From: an uncultured Phycisphaerales bacterium
GTDB taxonomy: Bacteria; Planctomycetota; Phycisphaerae; Phycisphaerales; UBA1924
Direction: 5' to 3'
DNA: 64,000 bases
Assembly: GCA_937995595.1 (NCBI GenBank)
Contig: CALKJW010000005.1
Coordinates: 124,001-188,000, forward strand
The notes beneath the pieces are model-generated. The model did not search any database. It was not told where the DNA came from and saw only the letters and a program-made list of their open reading frames with translations. Of the stretch, positions 25,261-33,067 are shown in pieces (position 1 is the stretch's first letter; each line of letters begins with the position of its first letter). The position numbers were made by a program, and so were the translations under genes.

Positions 25261-26911
25261 TCATAGCCTCCGTGTGGCCAGCCTTGGCCACTCCATTCGA
25301 TCCCCTCGCCGCGTTCTGCAACGGAACGCGGAGCGAGAACACAGCGCCGTATCCCGGCGATGGGCCCTCCGGTCCGGATCCACCCGAATGGGTGGATTCC
25401 AGGAGACGCAGCTCGCCGCCATGCGCGCGGACGATCTGTCGGGCAAGAGCAAGGCCGATGCCGGTGCCTTCCCGCTTCGTTGTGAAGTATGGCGCGAATA
25501 TCCGCTCACGCAAACCCGCGGGCACGCCGGGGCCTGTATCGCTGACACGAAGTTCCCAGAACTGCCCCGCCTGCCCGGGTTCACATTCGACGGTCGATCG
25601 AACCTGCACCTCGCGCTGGCCGCTCGCGGCCAAGCCCGCTGCGTCCAGCGCGTTGGCGATCACCGCGCCCATGGCCAGTTCCATCTGCGCCGGGTCGAAC
25701 ATCGCCGCGTGCGGCGCGTTGTCCTGTTCCAGACGCACCGCGACGCCGCGCGCCTGCGCGGCGGGCAGATAGGCCTTGACGATCCGTTCGAGCCACTCGC
25801 GCGGGTCGCCGGGCGCCGGCGCGACGCTGGTCGGGCGGGTGGCTCCGAGCAGGTCGCGCAGCCAGGCTTCGAACCGGTCCACCGCCTCGATGATGCGCGA
25901 CTGGTTCTCGATCAGGTCCGCCTTGAGCGACGGCGGCGCGGCGGCGTCGTCGAGTTGAGAGCGGCTCATCTCCGCCAGACCGCGGATGCCGGTCAGCGGG
26001 CTTCGGAGGTTGTGCGCGATCTTCCGGACCATCTCGCCGACCGCCGCGAGCCGCTCGCGCTCGACCGCCTCTTCCTGGAGCGACTTGACCATGCCCGCCA
26101 TGGTGTTGACCTCGGCCGAGAGCCCGGCCAGTTCGTCGCGTCCGCGGACGGCGACGCGGTGGGCGAAGTCGCCCGCGGCGATGCGTGCCGCGGCGGTCCG
26201 CAGGTCGGCCACGGGCCGCAGCACCCACCGCCGGACGAGCATGACGCCCAGCGCGCAGGTCAGCACGGTCGTGAGCATGATGAACGCCGCGACGTTCCGC
26301 AGGCGCGCGCGGATGTCGGTCGCGTGGGCCAGCAGTTCGTGCGTCTCGCGGACGACGCGCGACTCGGTGCGCCGCACGAGGTCGAACGCGCTCAGCAGCA
26401 GCGCGGCGGCGTCCTCGCGTGCGGCGTGCTCGCCGTCGTGGAGCCAGGCGTCGGCGCGGTCGCGCGCCGCGCTGAGCCGGTCGCGGAGGTTGGCCAGCGT
26501 GGTCCCGCCGGTGACCATCCGCGACCACTCGTCGCCGGCCAGTTCATCCAGCGCCGTCTGCATCGCGGCGCGGGACTGGGTCATCTCGGTCCGGTCGCGC
26601 TCGGTCGGCGCCCGCGGCGGCAGCCGTTCGGTCGCGTCGAGGCGCGACGCCATCGCGGCCCGCTGCGCCTCGCGCGCCGCGGCGAGTTCGTCGCGCTCGG
26701 CGTCGTCGCGGGCGCGCGTCAGGATGTGCCGCTGCCACTCGATCGAGAGTTTGACGCGCTCCAGTTGCAGCAGCGCGCCCGACATGCTCTGGAACGGCGT
26801 GCGCACCTCGTTGTGCATGAAGTTCAGCGACAGCAGCCCGCCCCCGAGCGCCAGCGCCACCGCCAGCCCGAGCATCCCGAGCATCAGCGCGAACTTCGCT
26901 TGCAGCGACAT
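25238..26911 (-). CDS. Sensor histidine kinase, cassette copy 2
   Basis: 557 residues from the ATG at 26911 (MSLQAKFALM). Membrane helix 6-28, a long helical periplasmic part (about 30-210, with many Arg/Glu/Ala heptads), a second membrane helix near 213-233, HAMP (VLRPVADLRTAAARIAAGDF), then His300 in VRKIAHNLRSPLTGIRG, N box ANALDAAG, DTGPGVP, and GTGIGLALA. The frame is open about 28 codons further upstream, but that would run into the prepilin gene and lacks a signal. The periplasmic part is longer and different in sequence from copy 1, so the input signal may have changed. Confidence 0.92.
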   Translation of the reverse strand: MSLQAKFALMLGMLGLAVALALGGGLLSLNFMHNEVRTPFQSMSGALLQLERVKLSIEWQRHILTRARDDAERDELAAAREAQRAAMASRLDATERLPPRAPTERDRTEMTQSRAAMQTALDELAGDEWSRMVTGGTTLANLRDRLSAARDRADAWLHDGEHAAREDAAALLLSAFDLVRRTESRVVRETHELLAHATDIRARLRNVAAFIMLTTVLTCALGVMLVRRWVLRPVADLRTAAARIAAGDFAHRVAVRGRDELAGLSAEVNTMAGMVKSLQEEAVERERLAAVGEMVRKIAHNLRSPLTGIRGLAEMSRSQLDDAAAPPSLKADLIENQSRIIEAVDRFEAWLRDLLGATRPTSVAPAPGDPREWLERIVKAYLPAAQARGVAVRLEQDNAPHAAMFDPAQMELAMGAVIANALDAAGLAASGQREVQVRSTVECEPGQAGQFWELRVSDTGPGVPAGLRERIFAPYFTTKREGTGIGLALARQIVRAHGGELRLLESTHSGGSGPEGPSPGYGAVFSLRVPLQNAARGSNGVAKAGHTEAMSGQNSGH

Positions 26912-26942
26912 GCTCTTCCCCGAACCCGCCCCCGCGGCCCGC

Positions 26943-27767
26943 TCAACGCACCGGCTCGAACCCCCACGCCCAGTCGCCCTGCTCCAGCGGTGCACGCGTC
27001 GAGGCGACGTGCCCGTCCACGAACGAGACGTTCAGCCCGCCGTTGTGCCGCAGGCCGGGGTACCAGTACCGGTTGTTCGCGAACATCTGCTGGCTCTCGA
27101 GCGAGGGCGTCGAGAACAGCGGGTTCGAACTTACCTGCACCGCCCGCGCCCCGTCCACGTCCCACGAGAGCGGCACCTGCGCCGGTGAGACCGACCCGTT
27201 GCCCTCCAGGATCCGGCTGGTCAGCACCACCCATTGCGACCCGCCCGCCGCCAGTTGCCGCTCGCTGCGGCGCAGCCGCTCGTTGAAGCCGAACGAGACG
27301 TTCCGCGGCGGGCCGATCGCGCCCTGCGAGCACGGCAGGCCGCGCGAGAGCACGATGTTGCCCTTCACCTCCGGGCACCGCAGCGGGTCGTTGCCGCGCA
27401 GGTCGGGCAGGGTGTAGGTCTCTTCCGGTCCCCACGACCAGAACTCGTCCACGCTGTACTCATACTCGACGAACGTCTCGAGCCTGAACGCGCGGCCGCC
27501 GCCGAGCGACTCATCGTCGCCGCGGTTGGGGTGCAACTGGTCGTCGGCGAAGTTGGCAAAGTCGAACGCGACGCCGCGCAGGGCCATCTGGCAGCGGAAC
27601 GACCGCGCCGAGGCGATCGTGCCGCGCGCTGCGGGCAGCAGCAGCGAGAGCAACGTCGCCAGAATGGCGATCACGACAAGGATCTCGATCAACGTGAAGC
27701 CGCCGCGGGCGCGGCGCAGGCGCCGACTCCCCCCACGTGCCGCCGCGATGGCCAGCGCTACGTTCAT
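26943..27767 (-). CDS. Prepilin-like protein, cassette copy 2
   Basis: 274 residues from the ATG at 27767, which has GGGAG 5 bases upstream; the frame is open to 27989 but without signal. A basic leader (RRLRRARG) ends at G-FTLIEILVV, the prepilin cleavage site and helix, followed by ARGTIASARSFRCQMALRG as in copy 1. The C-terminus NVSFVDGHVASTRAPL is the H-X9-DG type. Shared blocks with copy 1 (AFDFANFADD versus AFDFTVFADD; RCPEVKGNIV versus RCPEVRGPIT; YWYPGLRHNGG versus YWWPGLHHRGV) show common descent. The kinase gene starts 31 bases downstream. Confidence 0.87.
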   Translation of the reverse strand: MNVALAIAAARGGSRRLRRARGGFTLIEILVVIAILATLLSLLLPAARGTIASARSFRCQMALRGVAFDFANFADDQLHPNRGDDESLGGGRAFRLETFVEYEYSVDEFWSWGPEETYTLPDLRGNDPLRCPEVKGNIVLSRGLPCSQGAIGPPRNVSFGFNERLRRSERQLAAGGSQWVVLTSRILEGNGSVSPAQVPLSWDVDGARAVQVSSNPLFSTPSLESQQMFANNRYWYPGLRHNGGLNVSFVDGHVASTRAPLEQGDWAWGFEPVR

Positions 27768-28096
27768 TCCGGCTCCCACTCCGCGTCCGAGGCAGAACGC
27801 CCGGACGAGGCCCCACGCTGCCAAGAGGCTAGCGGATAGCACCGACCGCTTCAAGTCGGCACGCCGAACAAAGTGCGACTCTGCGACCGACCTGCGGCAC
27901 GGCGACGCGACGGAGCCACTCGCAGCCTGCACCGGCGGGCGACCCACCAACGAGGTTGTTTGCCGATGGAGAATCACGGACCGTCCCACTCAGCAAGAGA
28001 TTCGCCGCCGGATGGCCCCGGGTTTCCTCGGGCCGGCGCGGAGCGACGTTCTCGACCCTTCGGGCCGGTCAACCGGGCGAACTTGGGCAATGTGGG
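27768..28096. other. Intergenic region before cassette 2
   Basis: About 330 bases between the tRNA-Leu terminator and the prepilin gene, all to be read on the minus strand. It should contain the promoter of the second cassette. No clear sigma-54 (-24/-12) or sigma-70 box stands out, and no gene is supported in it. Confidence 0.5.
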
Positions 28097-28120
28097 AAAA
28101 GGGCACGCGGTCGCGTGCCC
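28097..28120 (-). terminator. Intrinsic terminator after tRNA-Leu
   Basis: A perfect hairpin, arms GGGCACGCG and CGCGTGCCC with a 2-base turn (28101-28120), followed on the minus strand by TTTTCCC. It begins 7 bases after the tRNA 3' end. Confidence 0.8.
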
Positions 28121-28126
28121 AGTCAA

Positions 28127-28211
28127 TGCCGGAGACAGGAATCGAACCTGCACGGGTTTTGAGCCCGGCGGATTTTGAATCCGCTGCGTCTGCCAGTTCC
28201 GCCACTCCGGC
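28127..28211 (-). tRNA. tRNA-Leu (anticodon CAA)
   Basis: 85 bases with the long variable arm of class II tRNAs. Acceptor stem GCCGGAG/CTCCGGC, anticodon loop TTCAAAA (CAA, reads UUG), T loop GGTTCGATTCC, discriminator A. CCA is not encoded. A terminator follows directly. Confidence 0.95.
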
Positions 28212-28244
28212 GAGTGTGGAGGCACAGTTTAGCCGCCCGATCTC

Positions 28245-29351
28245 TCAGCGCGCGCCGGAGGACTGCATCTCGGGCCGTTCCCAGATGCCGACCTCGAGCC
28301 GGCCGGTCGAATCGGCCGCGGCACGGAACATGCCGTCGGAGTTGAAGACCATGGCGATCTCGCCCGAGCGCGAGACGGCGATGATGCCGCCGTCGTCGGG
28401 CCTGAGGACGCCGTGGACGACCTCTCGCGCGGCCTGATTCAGCGAGACGCCCTTGTACAGCATGCGGTCGGAGATGTCGCGCGCGACGCCGTGGCGGATG
28501 AACTCCTCGCCCGTGCCCGTGCCCGAGACGGCGCACGACGCGTTGTTGGCGTAGTTGCCCGCGCCGATGATCGGCGAGTCGCCGATGCGCGCCCAGCGCT
28601 TGCCGCTCATGCCGCCCGTGCTCGTCGCCGCGGCGAGGTTGCCCGAGCGGTCGAGCGCGACGCAACCGACGGTGCCGAACGTCGCGTTGCGCGTGTCACG
28701 GACACTCTGCGTGGCGGGCGGCGCATCCCCCGCGGAGAGCGACGCGCCCTTGGGCAGGGGCGGCATCGGCTCGCCCCGTTCCTTCAGCACTTCTTCCAGC
28801 ACGCGCCAGCGGCGCGTGGTGAAGAAGTAGGACGGTTCGACGCGCGCGATGTCCGGGCCGAGCGAGTCGGCGAACGCCTCCGCGCCCTCGCGTGAGAGCA
28901 GGACGTGCCGGGTGCGCTCCATCACGCGGCGGGCCAGACGCACGGGGTTCTTCACCGTCGTCACCCCCGCGACCGCGCCGCACCGCAGCGTTGCGCCGTC
29001 CATGATCGACGCGTCGAGCTCGTTACGGCCCTCGGCCGTGAAGACCGCGCCTCGGCCGGCGTTGAACTTCTCATCGTCCTCGAGCGTCATGACGACGGCC
29101 TCGACCGCGTCGAGCGCGGGCCGGCCGGATTCGAGCATCTCGATGCCGACCGCCAGCGCGCGGGCCAGCGAGTCGGTGTACTCGCGCACGCGCTCGGGCG
29201 GCGTGTCCTTGTCGATCACGCCCGCCCCGCCGTGCAGCACGATCGCCCACTCGGCTCTGGGTTGCATGGTGCACCGCTCCTGCGTGCCGCGGCAGGCCTG
29301 CAGGCACAGGGCGCACACGACGCACGCGAACATCGCGAGGACTCTGACCAT
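28245..29351 (-). CDS. Isoaspartyl peptidase/asparaginase family lipoprotein
   Basis: 368 residues of the plant-type (Ntn-hydrolase) asparaginase family, which removes asparagine amide or isoaspartyl peptide bonds after self-cleavage. The opening AIVLHGGAGVIDKD and the FNAGRGAVFTAEGRNELDAS block are diagnostic; the nucleophilic Thr that becomes the new N-terminus is in ATFGTVGCVALD, and TSTGGMSGKRWARIGDSP completes the site. Unlike most cytoplasmic relatives it begins with a lipoprotein signal (lipobox LCLQAC at about residues 14-19), so it should act in the periplasm. ATG at 29351 with GGAGG 7 bases upstream; TACACT on the minus strand about 20 bases before that is a possible -10 box. Confidence 0.92.
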   Translation of the reverse strand: MVRVLAMFACVVCALCLQACRGTQERCTMQPRAEWAIVLHGGAGVIDKDTPPERVREYTDSLARALAVGIEMLESGRPALDAVEAVVMTLEDDEKFNAGRGAVFTAEGRNELDASIMDGATLRCGAVAGVTTVKNPVRLARRVMERTRHVLLSREGAEAFADSLGPDIARVEPSYFFTTRRWRVLEEVLKERGEPMPPLPKGASLSAGDAPPATQSVRDTRNATFGTVGCVALDRSGNLAAATSTGGMSGKRWARIGDSPIIGAGNYANNASCAVSGTGTGEEFIRHGVARDISDRMLYKGVSLNQAAREVVHGVLRPDDGGIIAVSRSGEIAMVFNSDGMFRAAADSTGRLEVGIWERPEMQSSGAR

Positions 29352-29439
29352 CGACGGGCCTCCGGGTTGAGGGGCCAGTGTACAGCGCGGCACGGGCGGT
29401 GTGCCGTGGCCGTGGGCCGATCCCGCGGTTCGCGACAAC

Positions 29440-30840
29440 TCACACCAGCAGCGTCGCCGGCTTCTCGAGGAACTCCTTGACCGTCGCGAGATACGCCGCG
29501 GCCATGGCCCCGTCGATGATGCGGTGATCGCTCGACATGGTCATCTGCATCTCGGTGCCGATGACGAGTTTCTTCTCGCCGGTCTTGGCATCGCGACCGA
29601 CAACGGGCTTCTCGACAGCCGCGCCCACAGCGAGGATCGCGGCGTTGGGCGGGTTGATGATCGCGGTGAAGTGCTCGACGCCGAACATGCCGAGGTTCGA
29701 GATGGTGAAGGTCGAGTCGGACATCTCTTCGATCGAGAGGCCCTTGGCGCGGGCCTTCTCCGACAGGCGCTTGGTGTCGGCGGAGATCTGCCGCAGGCCC
29801 ATGCGGTCGGCGTTGCGGAGCGTCGCGACGACGAGCCCGCCGCCGGAGAGGGTGGCGGGGTCGATGGGCAGCGCGACGGCGACGCCGATGTTGACGTCGG
29901 GCAAGATGTCGATGCTCGGCTGCCCGCCCTGCGCCTCCGACCAGCGCGCGTTGACGAACGGGTGCTGGTGCATCGCCAGCGCGCAGGCGCGGACGAGGAA
30001 GTCGTTCACGCTCAGTTTCACGCCCTGCGAGGCCAGTTGTTCGTTGAGTTGCGCGCGGAGCGCCAGCAGCGCGTCCATCCGCGCCGTCACCGTCACCTGG
30101 TAGTGCGGGATCGTCGCCTTGCTCTGCACCAGTCGCTTGGCGATGGTCTGGCGCATGTTGGACAGCGCGACCTTCTTCGCCGCCAGCAGCGGGGCTGTGG
30201 GGGGCATCGCCACGCCCGGCACCGCGCCGGCGGATAGGCCGGAGATCTTGGCGGGTTCGCGTGAAGCGGGGCGAACGCCCGGCACGGAGTGCCGGGCCAC
30301 CTCGGACCGCCCTTCCAAGGCCGCCTCGACATCCTTCCGCACGATGCGGCCCGAAGGGCCCGTGCCCTGGATCGCGCCAAGGTCGATCCCCGACTCGTCA
30401 GCGATCTTGCGCGCCAGCGGCGAGGCGAAGACGCGCTCGCCGGCGTGGTGCCCGTTGGTCCCCGCGACTGGTTGCGCTGCCCCGGTCTGCGCGGCGACCG
30501 TCGCCGACGCGGACGAACCGCCGCTCGCGGCAGCCTTGGCCGGCGCAGCCGGCGCGCCGGCGGGCGCCGAGGCCGTCGCGGGCTTGGCCGCGGCGGGTTC
30601 CCCGGCTCCGACCAGCGTCATGATCACCGTGCCAACGGGGACCTGCTGCCCTTCGGCAACGACCAGTTCGCCGACGGTGCCCTCGTCGAACGTCTGCAGT
30701 TCCATCGTCGCCTTGTCGGTCTCGATGTCGGCGATGACGTCGCCCGCGGCGACCTTCTGGCCGGGCTTGACGGACCATTTCACGATAGTGCCTTGCTCCA
30801 TCGTGTCCGAAAGGCGGGGCATTTTGATTTCGATGGCCAT
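29440..30840 (-). CDS. pdhC: Pyruvate dehydrogenase E2 (dihydrolipoamide acetyltransferase)
   Basis: 466 residues. Lipoyl domain 1-80 with the modified Lys in ETDKATMELQ; an Ala/Pro/Gly swinging-arm linker; a peripheral subunit-binding domain near 140-175 (ASPLARKIADESGIDLGAIQ); and the catalytic acetyltransferase domain ending in the active-site motif SSDHRIIDGAMAA. E2 passes acetyl groups from pyruvate to CoA as the core of the complex. Third gene of an operon after E1-beta and a sulfotransferase; 14 bases separate it from the latter. An E1-alpha gene and E3 are not in the window. A branched-chain 2-oxoacid dehydrogenase role cannot be excluded. Confidence 0.9.
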   Translation of the reverse strand: MAIEIKMPRLSDTMEQGTIVKWSVKPGQKVAAGDVIADIETDKATMELQTFDEGTVGELVVAEGQQVPVGTVIMTLVGAGEPAAAKPATASAPAGAPAAPAKAAASGGSSASATVAAQTGAAQPVAGTNGHHAGERVFASPLARKIADESGIDLGAIQGTGPSGRIVRKDVEAALEGRSEVARHSVPGVRPASREPAKISGLSAGAVPGVAMPPTAPLLAAKKVALSNMRQTIAKRLVQSKATIPHYQVTVTARMDALLALRAQLNEQLASQGVKLSVNDFLVRACALAMHQHPFVNARWSEAQGGQPSIDILPDVNIGVAVALPIDPATLSGGGLVVATLRNADRMGLRQISADTKRLSEKARAKGLSIEEMSDSTFTISNLGMFGVEHFTAIINPPNAAILAVGAAVEKPVVGRDAKTGEKKLVIGTEMQMTMSSDHRIIDGAMAAAYLATVKEFLEKPATLLV

Positions 30841-30854
30841 GATCTGGTGGGTCG

Positions 30855-31793
30855 TCAGAACTGCACGGGCGGCGAGTCGAGGTCGAAGCCCGGCGTGGCC
30901 CGGGCACGTTGGTAGGCGTCAATGTCCGCGGCGAGGCGGCGCGTGAGCATCCGGCGGAGTTCGTCGTCGAGCAGCGCGTCGGCGGTGGGCGTGATGCCGC
31001 GCCGGCGGATGTCGCCCGAGGGTTCGTCGGCCAGACAACGGCCGTCCCACGGCGAATAGCGGACCGAGTTGTGCCGCGAGTTGACCGGCGCGGGCAGGCC
31101 GAGGTGCGCCGACAGGCCGGGCAGGGCGGAAGTCAGGTGCTCGACGCGCCCGACGAAACCGAACCTCTGGCCGGCGATGAACGCGCTCTGGGGGCGCCAG
31201 TGGCTGTCGAGTTGCGAATCGTCGCACTCGCACAGGTAGCGGACGAACTCGCGGAAGGTCACGCCGCGCGAGTAGTTTACGGCCGACGACGCGGGGACCC
31301 TGGTGGGGCTCTCGGGGTGCCCAATGAGCGCGGTGGTGTCGAGCCGGACGTCGACGCCCGCCATGCGCGCCATCGCCTCCATCGCCTCGCGCGCCGGGTG
31401 GAAGCACCCCAGAGTCGCGCCGCAGACGAACTTCTCGGTGAACGCGGAGACGATGCGGTCGATCGGCTCGCGGAGAAAGACGACGCCGAAGAACTCGCTC
31501 AGGCACCGTCGCGCGGTGGCGGCGTCGCGCGTGGCCAGCGAGTGGGCCCGCCGGCAATAGGTGTGCGGGTCGGGCACTTCGGCCGACTGCGGGTCGATGC
31601 CGGCCAGCAGCCAGCGCTTGATCGTCGTGCACCCGCTCTTGGGAAGCGCGCACACGAACGCGCGCTGCACCGGCAGCACGAGGTAGTAGGACAGCGGGAA
31701 CGATCGGTTCTCCTGCTGGACCAGCGGCGGGACGATCCGGCGAGAGTCGGTCGGGGACTGCGTCTGGTCTGTCGCGAAGGCGGACCGGGTCAT
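30855..31793 (-). CDS. Sulfotransferase family 2 protein
   Basis: 312 residues. The phosphosulfate-binding loop is PKSGCTTIKRWLL (about residues 51-63) and the 3'-phosphate loop is FLREPIDRIVSAF, both as in PAPS-dependent sulfotransferases of the family that sulfates carbohydrates. No signal peptide or membrane segment, so cytosolic. It lies between the E1-beta (15 bases) and E2 (14 bases) genes of pyruvate dehydrogenase and has its own ribosome-binding site (GGAG, 5 bases before ATG), so it must be co-transcribed. There is no obvious metabolic link. Acceptor substrate unknown. Confidence 0.85.
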   Translation of the reverse strand: MTRSAFATDQTQSPTDSRRIVPPLVQQENRSFPLSYYLVLPVQRAFVCALPKSGCTTIKRWLLAGIDPQSAEVPDPHTYCRRAHSLATRDAATARRCLSEFFGVVFLREPIDRIVSAFTEKFVCGATLGCFHPAREAMEAMARMAGVDVRLDTTALIGHPESPTRVPASSAVNYSRGVTFREFVRYLCECDDSQLDSHWRPQSAFIAGQRFGFVGRVEHLTSALPGLSAHLGLPAPVNSRHNSVRYSPWDGRCLADEPSGDIRRRGITPTADALLDDELRRMLTRRLAADIDAYQRARATPGFDLDSPPVQF

Positions 31794-31808
31794 GCGTGCT
31801 CCGACGCG

Positions 31809-32855
31809 TCAGGAAAGCCCGAGTGTAGACCGCACCGCGCGGATGATCTTGCCCTTGTGCGGCAGGTACTCGGCCTCGAGGTTCTTGGCGTAGGGCGTGG
31901 GCACGTCGTCGGTGTTGACACGCAGCGGCTGGTGGTCGAGGTAATCGAACGCGCGCTCGCACACCTGCGTGATCACCTCGCTGGCGACGCTCGCGAAGGG
32001 CCAGCACTGGTCGACGACGACCACGCGGTTGGTCCGCTTCACGCTCTCGATGATCGAGTCGATGTCGAGCGGGCGGATGGTCCGCATGTCCAGCACGTCG
32101 CACGCGACGCCGTCCTTGGCCAGTTCGTCCGCCGCGTCGAGGCAGAAGTTCACCGGGCGGCCGAACGAGACGAGCGTCACATCGCTGTTCCGCTCGCCGC
32201 TCCACGTGCCGCGTCGCAGCGCGGCCTGCCCGAACGGGATCGCGTAGTCGCCCTCGGGGACCGGCCCCTTGTCGCTGAGCATGCGCTCAGATTCGAGGTT
32301 GAAGTACGGGTCGTCGTCGCGGATGCCGGTGGTCAGCAGGCCCTTGGCGTCGGCCGGGCACGAGGGGATGCCGATCTTCAGCCCCGGCACGTTGGCGTAG
32401 AGCGCCTCGACGGTCCATGAGTGCGTGGAGCCGAGTTGCCCGCCCGCGCCGTTGTTGCCGCGGAAGACCACCGGGCAGCCCCACTGCCCGCCGGACATGT
32501 ACAGCATCTTGGGGACGTTGTTGAGGATCTGGTCCGCCGCGACCAGCGAGAACGACCACGACATGAACTCGATGATCGGGCGAAGGCCGTACATCGCCGC
32601 CCCGACCGCCAGCCCCGCAAAGCCGTTCTCGGAGATGGGCGCGTCGATTATGCGCTTCTCGCCGAACTCGTCGAGCATGCCCTGGCTGACCTTGTACGCG
32701 CCGTTGTACTGCGCGACCTCCTCGCCCATCAGGAAGATCCGCGGGTCCTTGCGCATCTCCAGCGTCATCGCCTCGCGCAGGGCCTCGCGAAAGGTGATCT
32801 CCCGCGTGCCTTCGGGGAGGATGTGAGCGGTCGCGGCGTCGGTGAGTGTGGACAT
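31809..32855 (-). CDS. pdhB: Pyruvate dehydrogenase E1 component, beta subunit
   Basis: 348 residues. The family blocks ITFREALREAMTLEM, FLMGEEVAQYNGAYKVSQGM, RIIDAPISENGFAGLAVGAA, FRGNNGAGGQLGSTHS, and VVVVDQCWPFASVASEV are all present; Glu of GEEV contributes to thiamine diphosphate activation. Works with an alpha subunit, which is not encoded here (upstream is polA). ATG at 32855 is chosen because the protein starts 20-25 residues before the conserved core; there is no good ribosome-binding site, and the frame is open to 33071. First gene of the operon with the sulfotransferase and E2. The upstream 210 bases contain a run of GGGGGC repeats near 33045-33065. Confidence 0.92.
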   Translation of the reverse strand: MSTLTDAATAHILPEGTREITFREALREAMTLEMRKDPRIFLMGEEVAQYNGAYKVSQGMLDEFGEKRIIDAPISENGFAGLAVGAAMYGLRPIIEFMSWSFSLVAADQILNNVPKMLYMSGGQWGCPVVFRGNNGAGGQLGSTHSWTVEALYANVPGLKIGIPSCPADAKGLLTTGIRDDDPYFNLESERMLSDKGPVPEGDYAIPFGQAALRRGTWSGERNSDVTLVSFGRPVNFCLDAADELAKDGVACDVLDMRTIRPLDIDSIIESVKRTNRVVVVDQCWPFASVASEVITQVCERAFDYLDHQPLRVNTDDVPTPYAKNLEAEYLPHKGKIIRAVRSTLGLS

Positions 32856-33067
32856 GATGAGTGGTTCAACTGAAAAGTTCGAGACCCTCCAACCCTGCCG
32901 GGCATGTTCGGGGTCCGGAAGGTGATTGGTCGAAGATCGAATGGTAGGCTCAGGACGCTTGGGGTTTCCGAAGCGCGGGCGCCGCGGCGCTTGGCCGGCC
33001 AATCCACCGCGGGAGTGCCACAGCGAGGGGAGTGATGTGTGCAGGGGCGGGGGCGGGGGCGGGGGGG

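Noticed and set aside
30855-31793. Recent horizontal insertion of the sulfotransferase as a mobile element
   Set aside because: No repeats, target duplications or transposase, and base composition looks like the neighbours.
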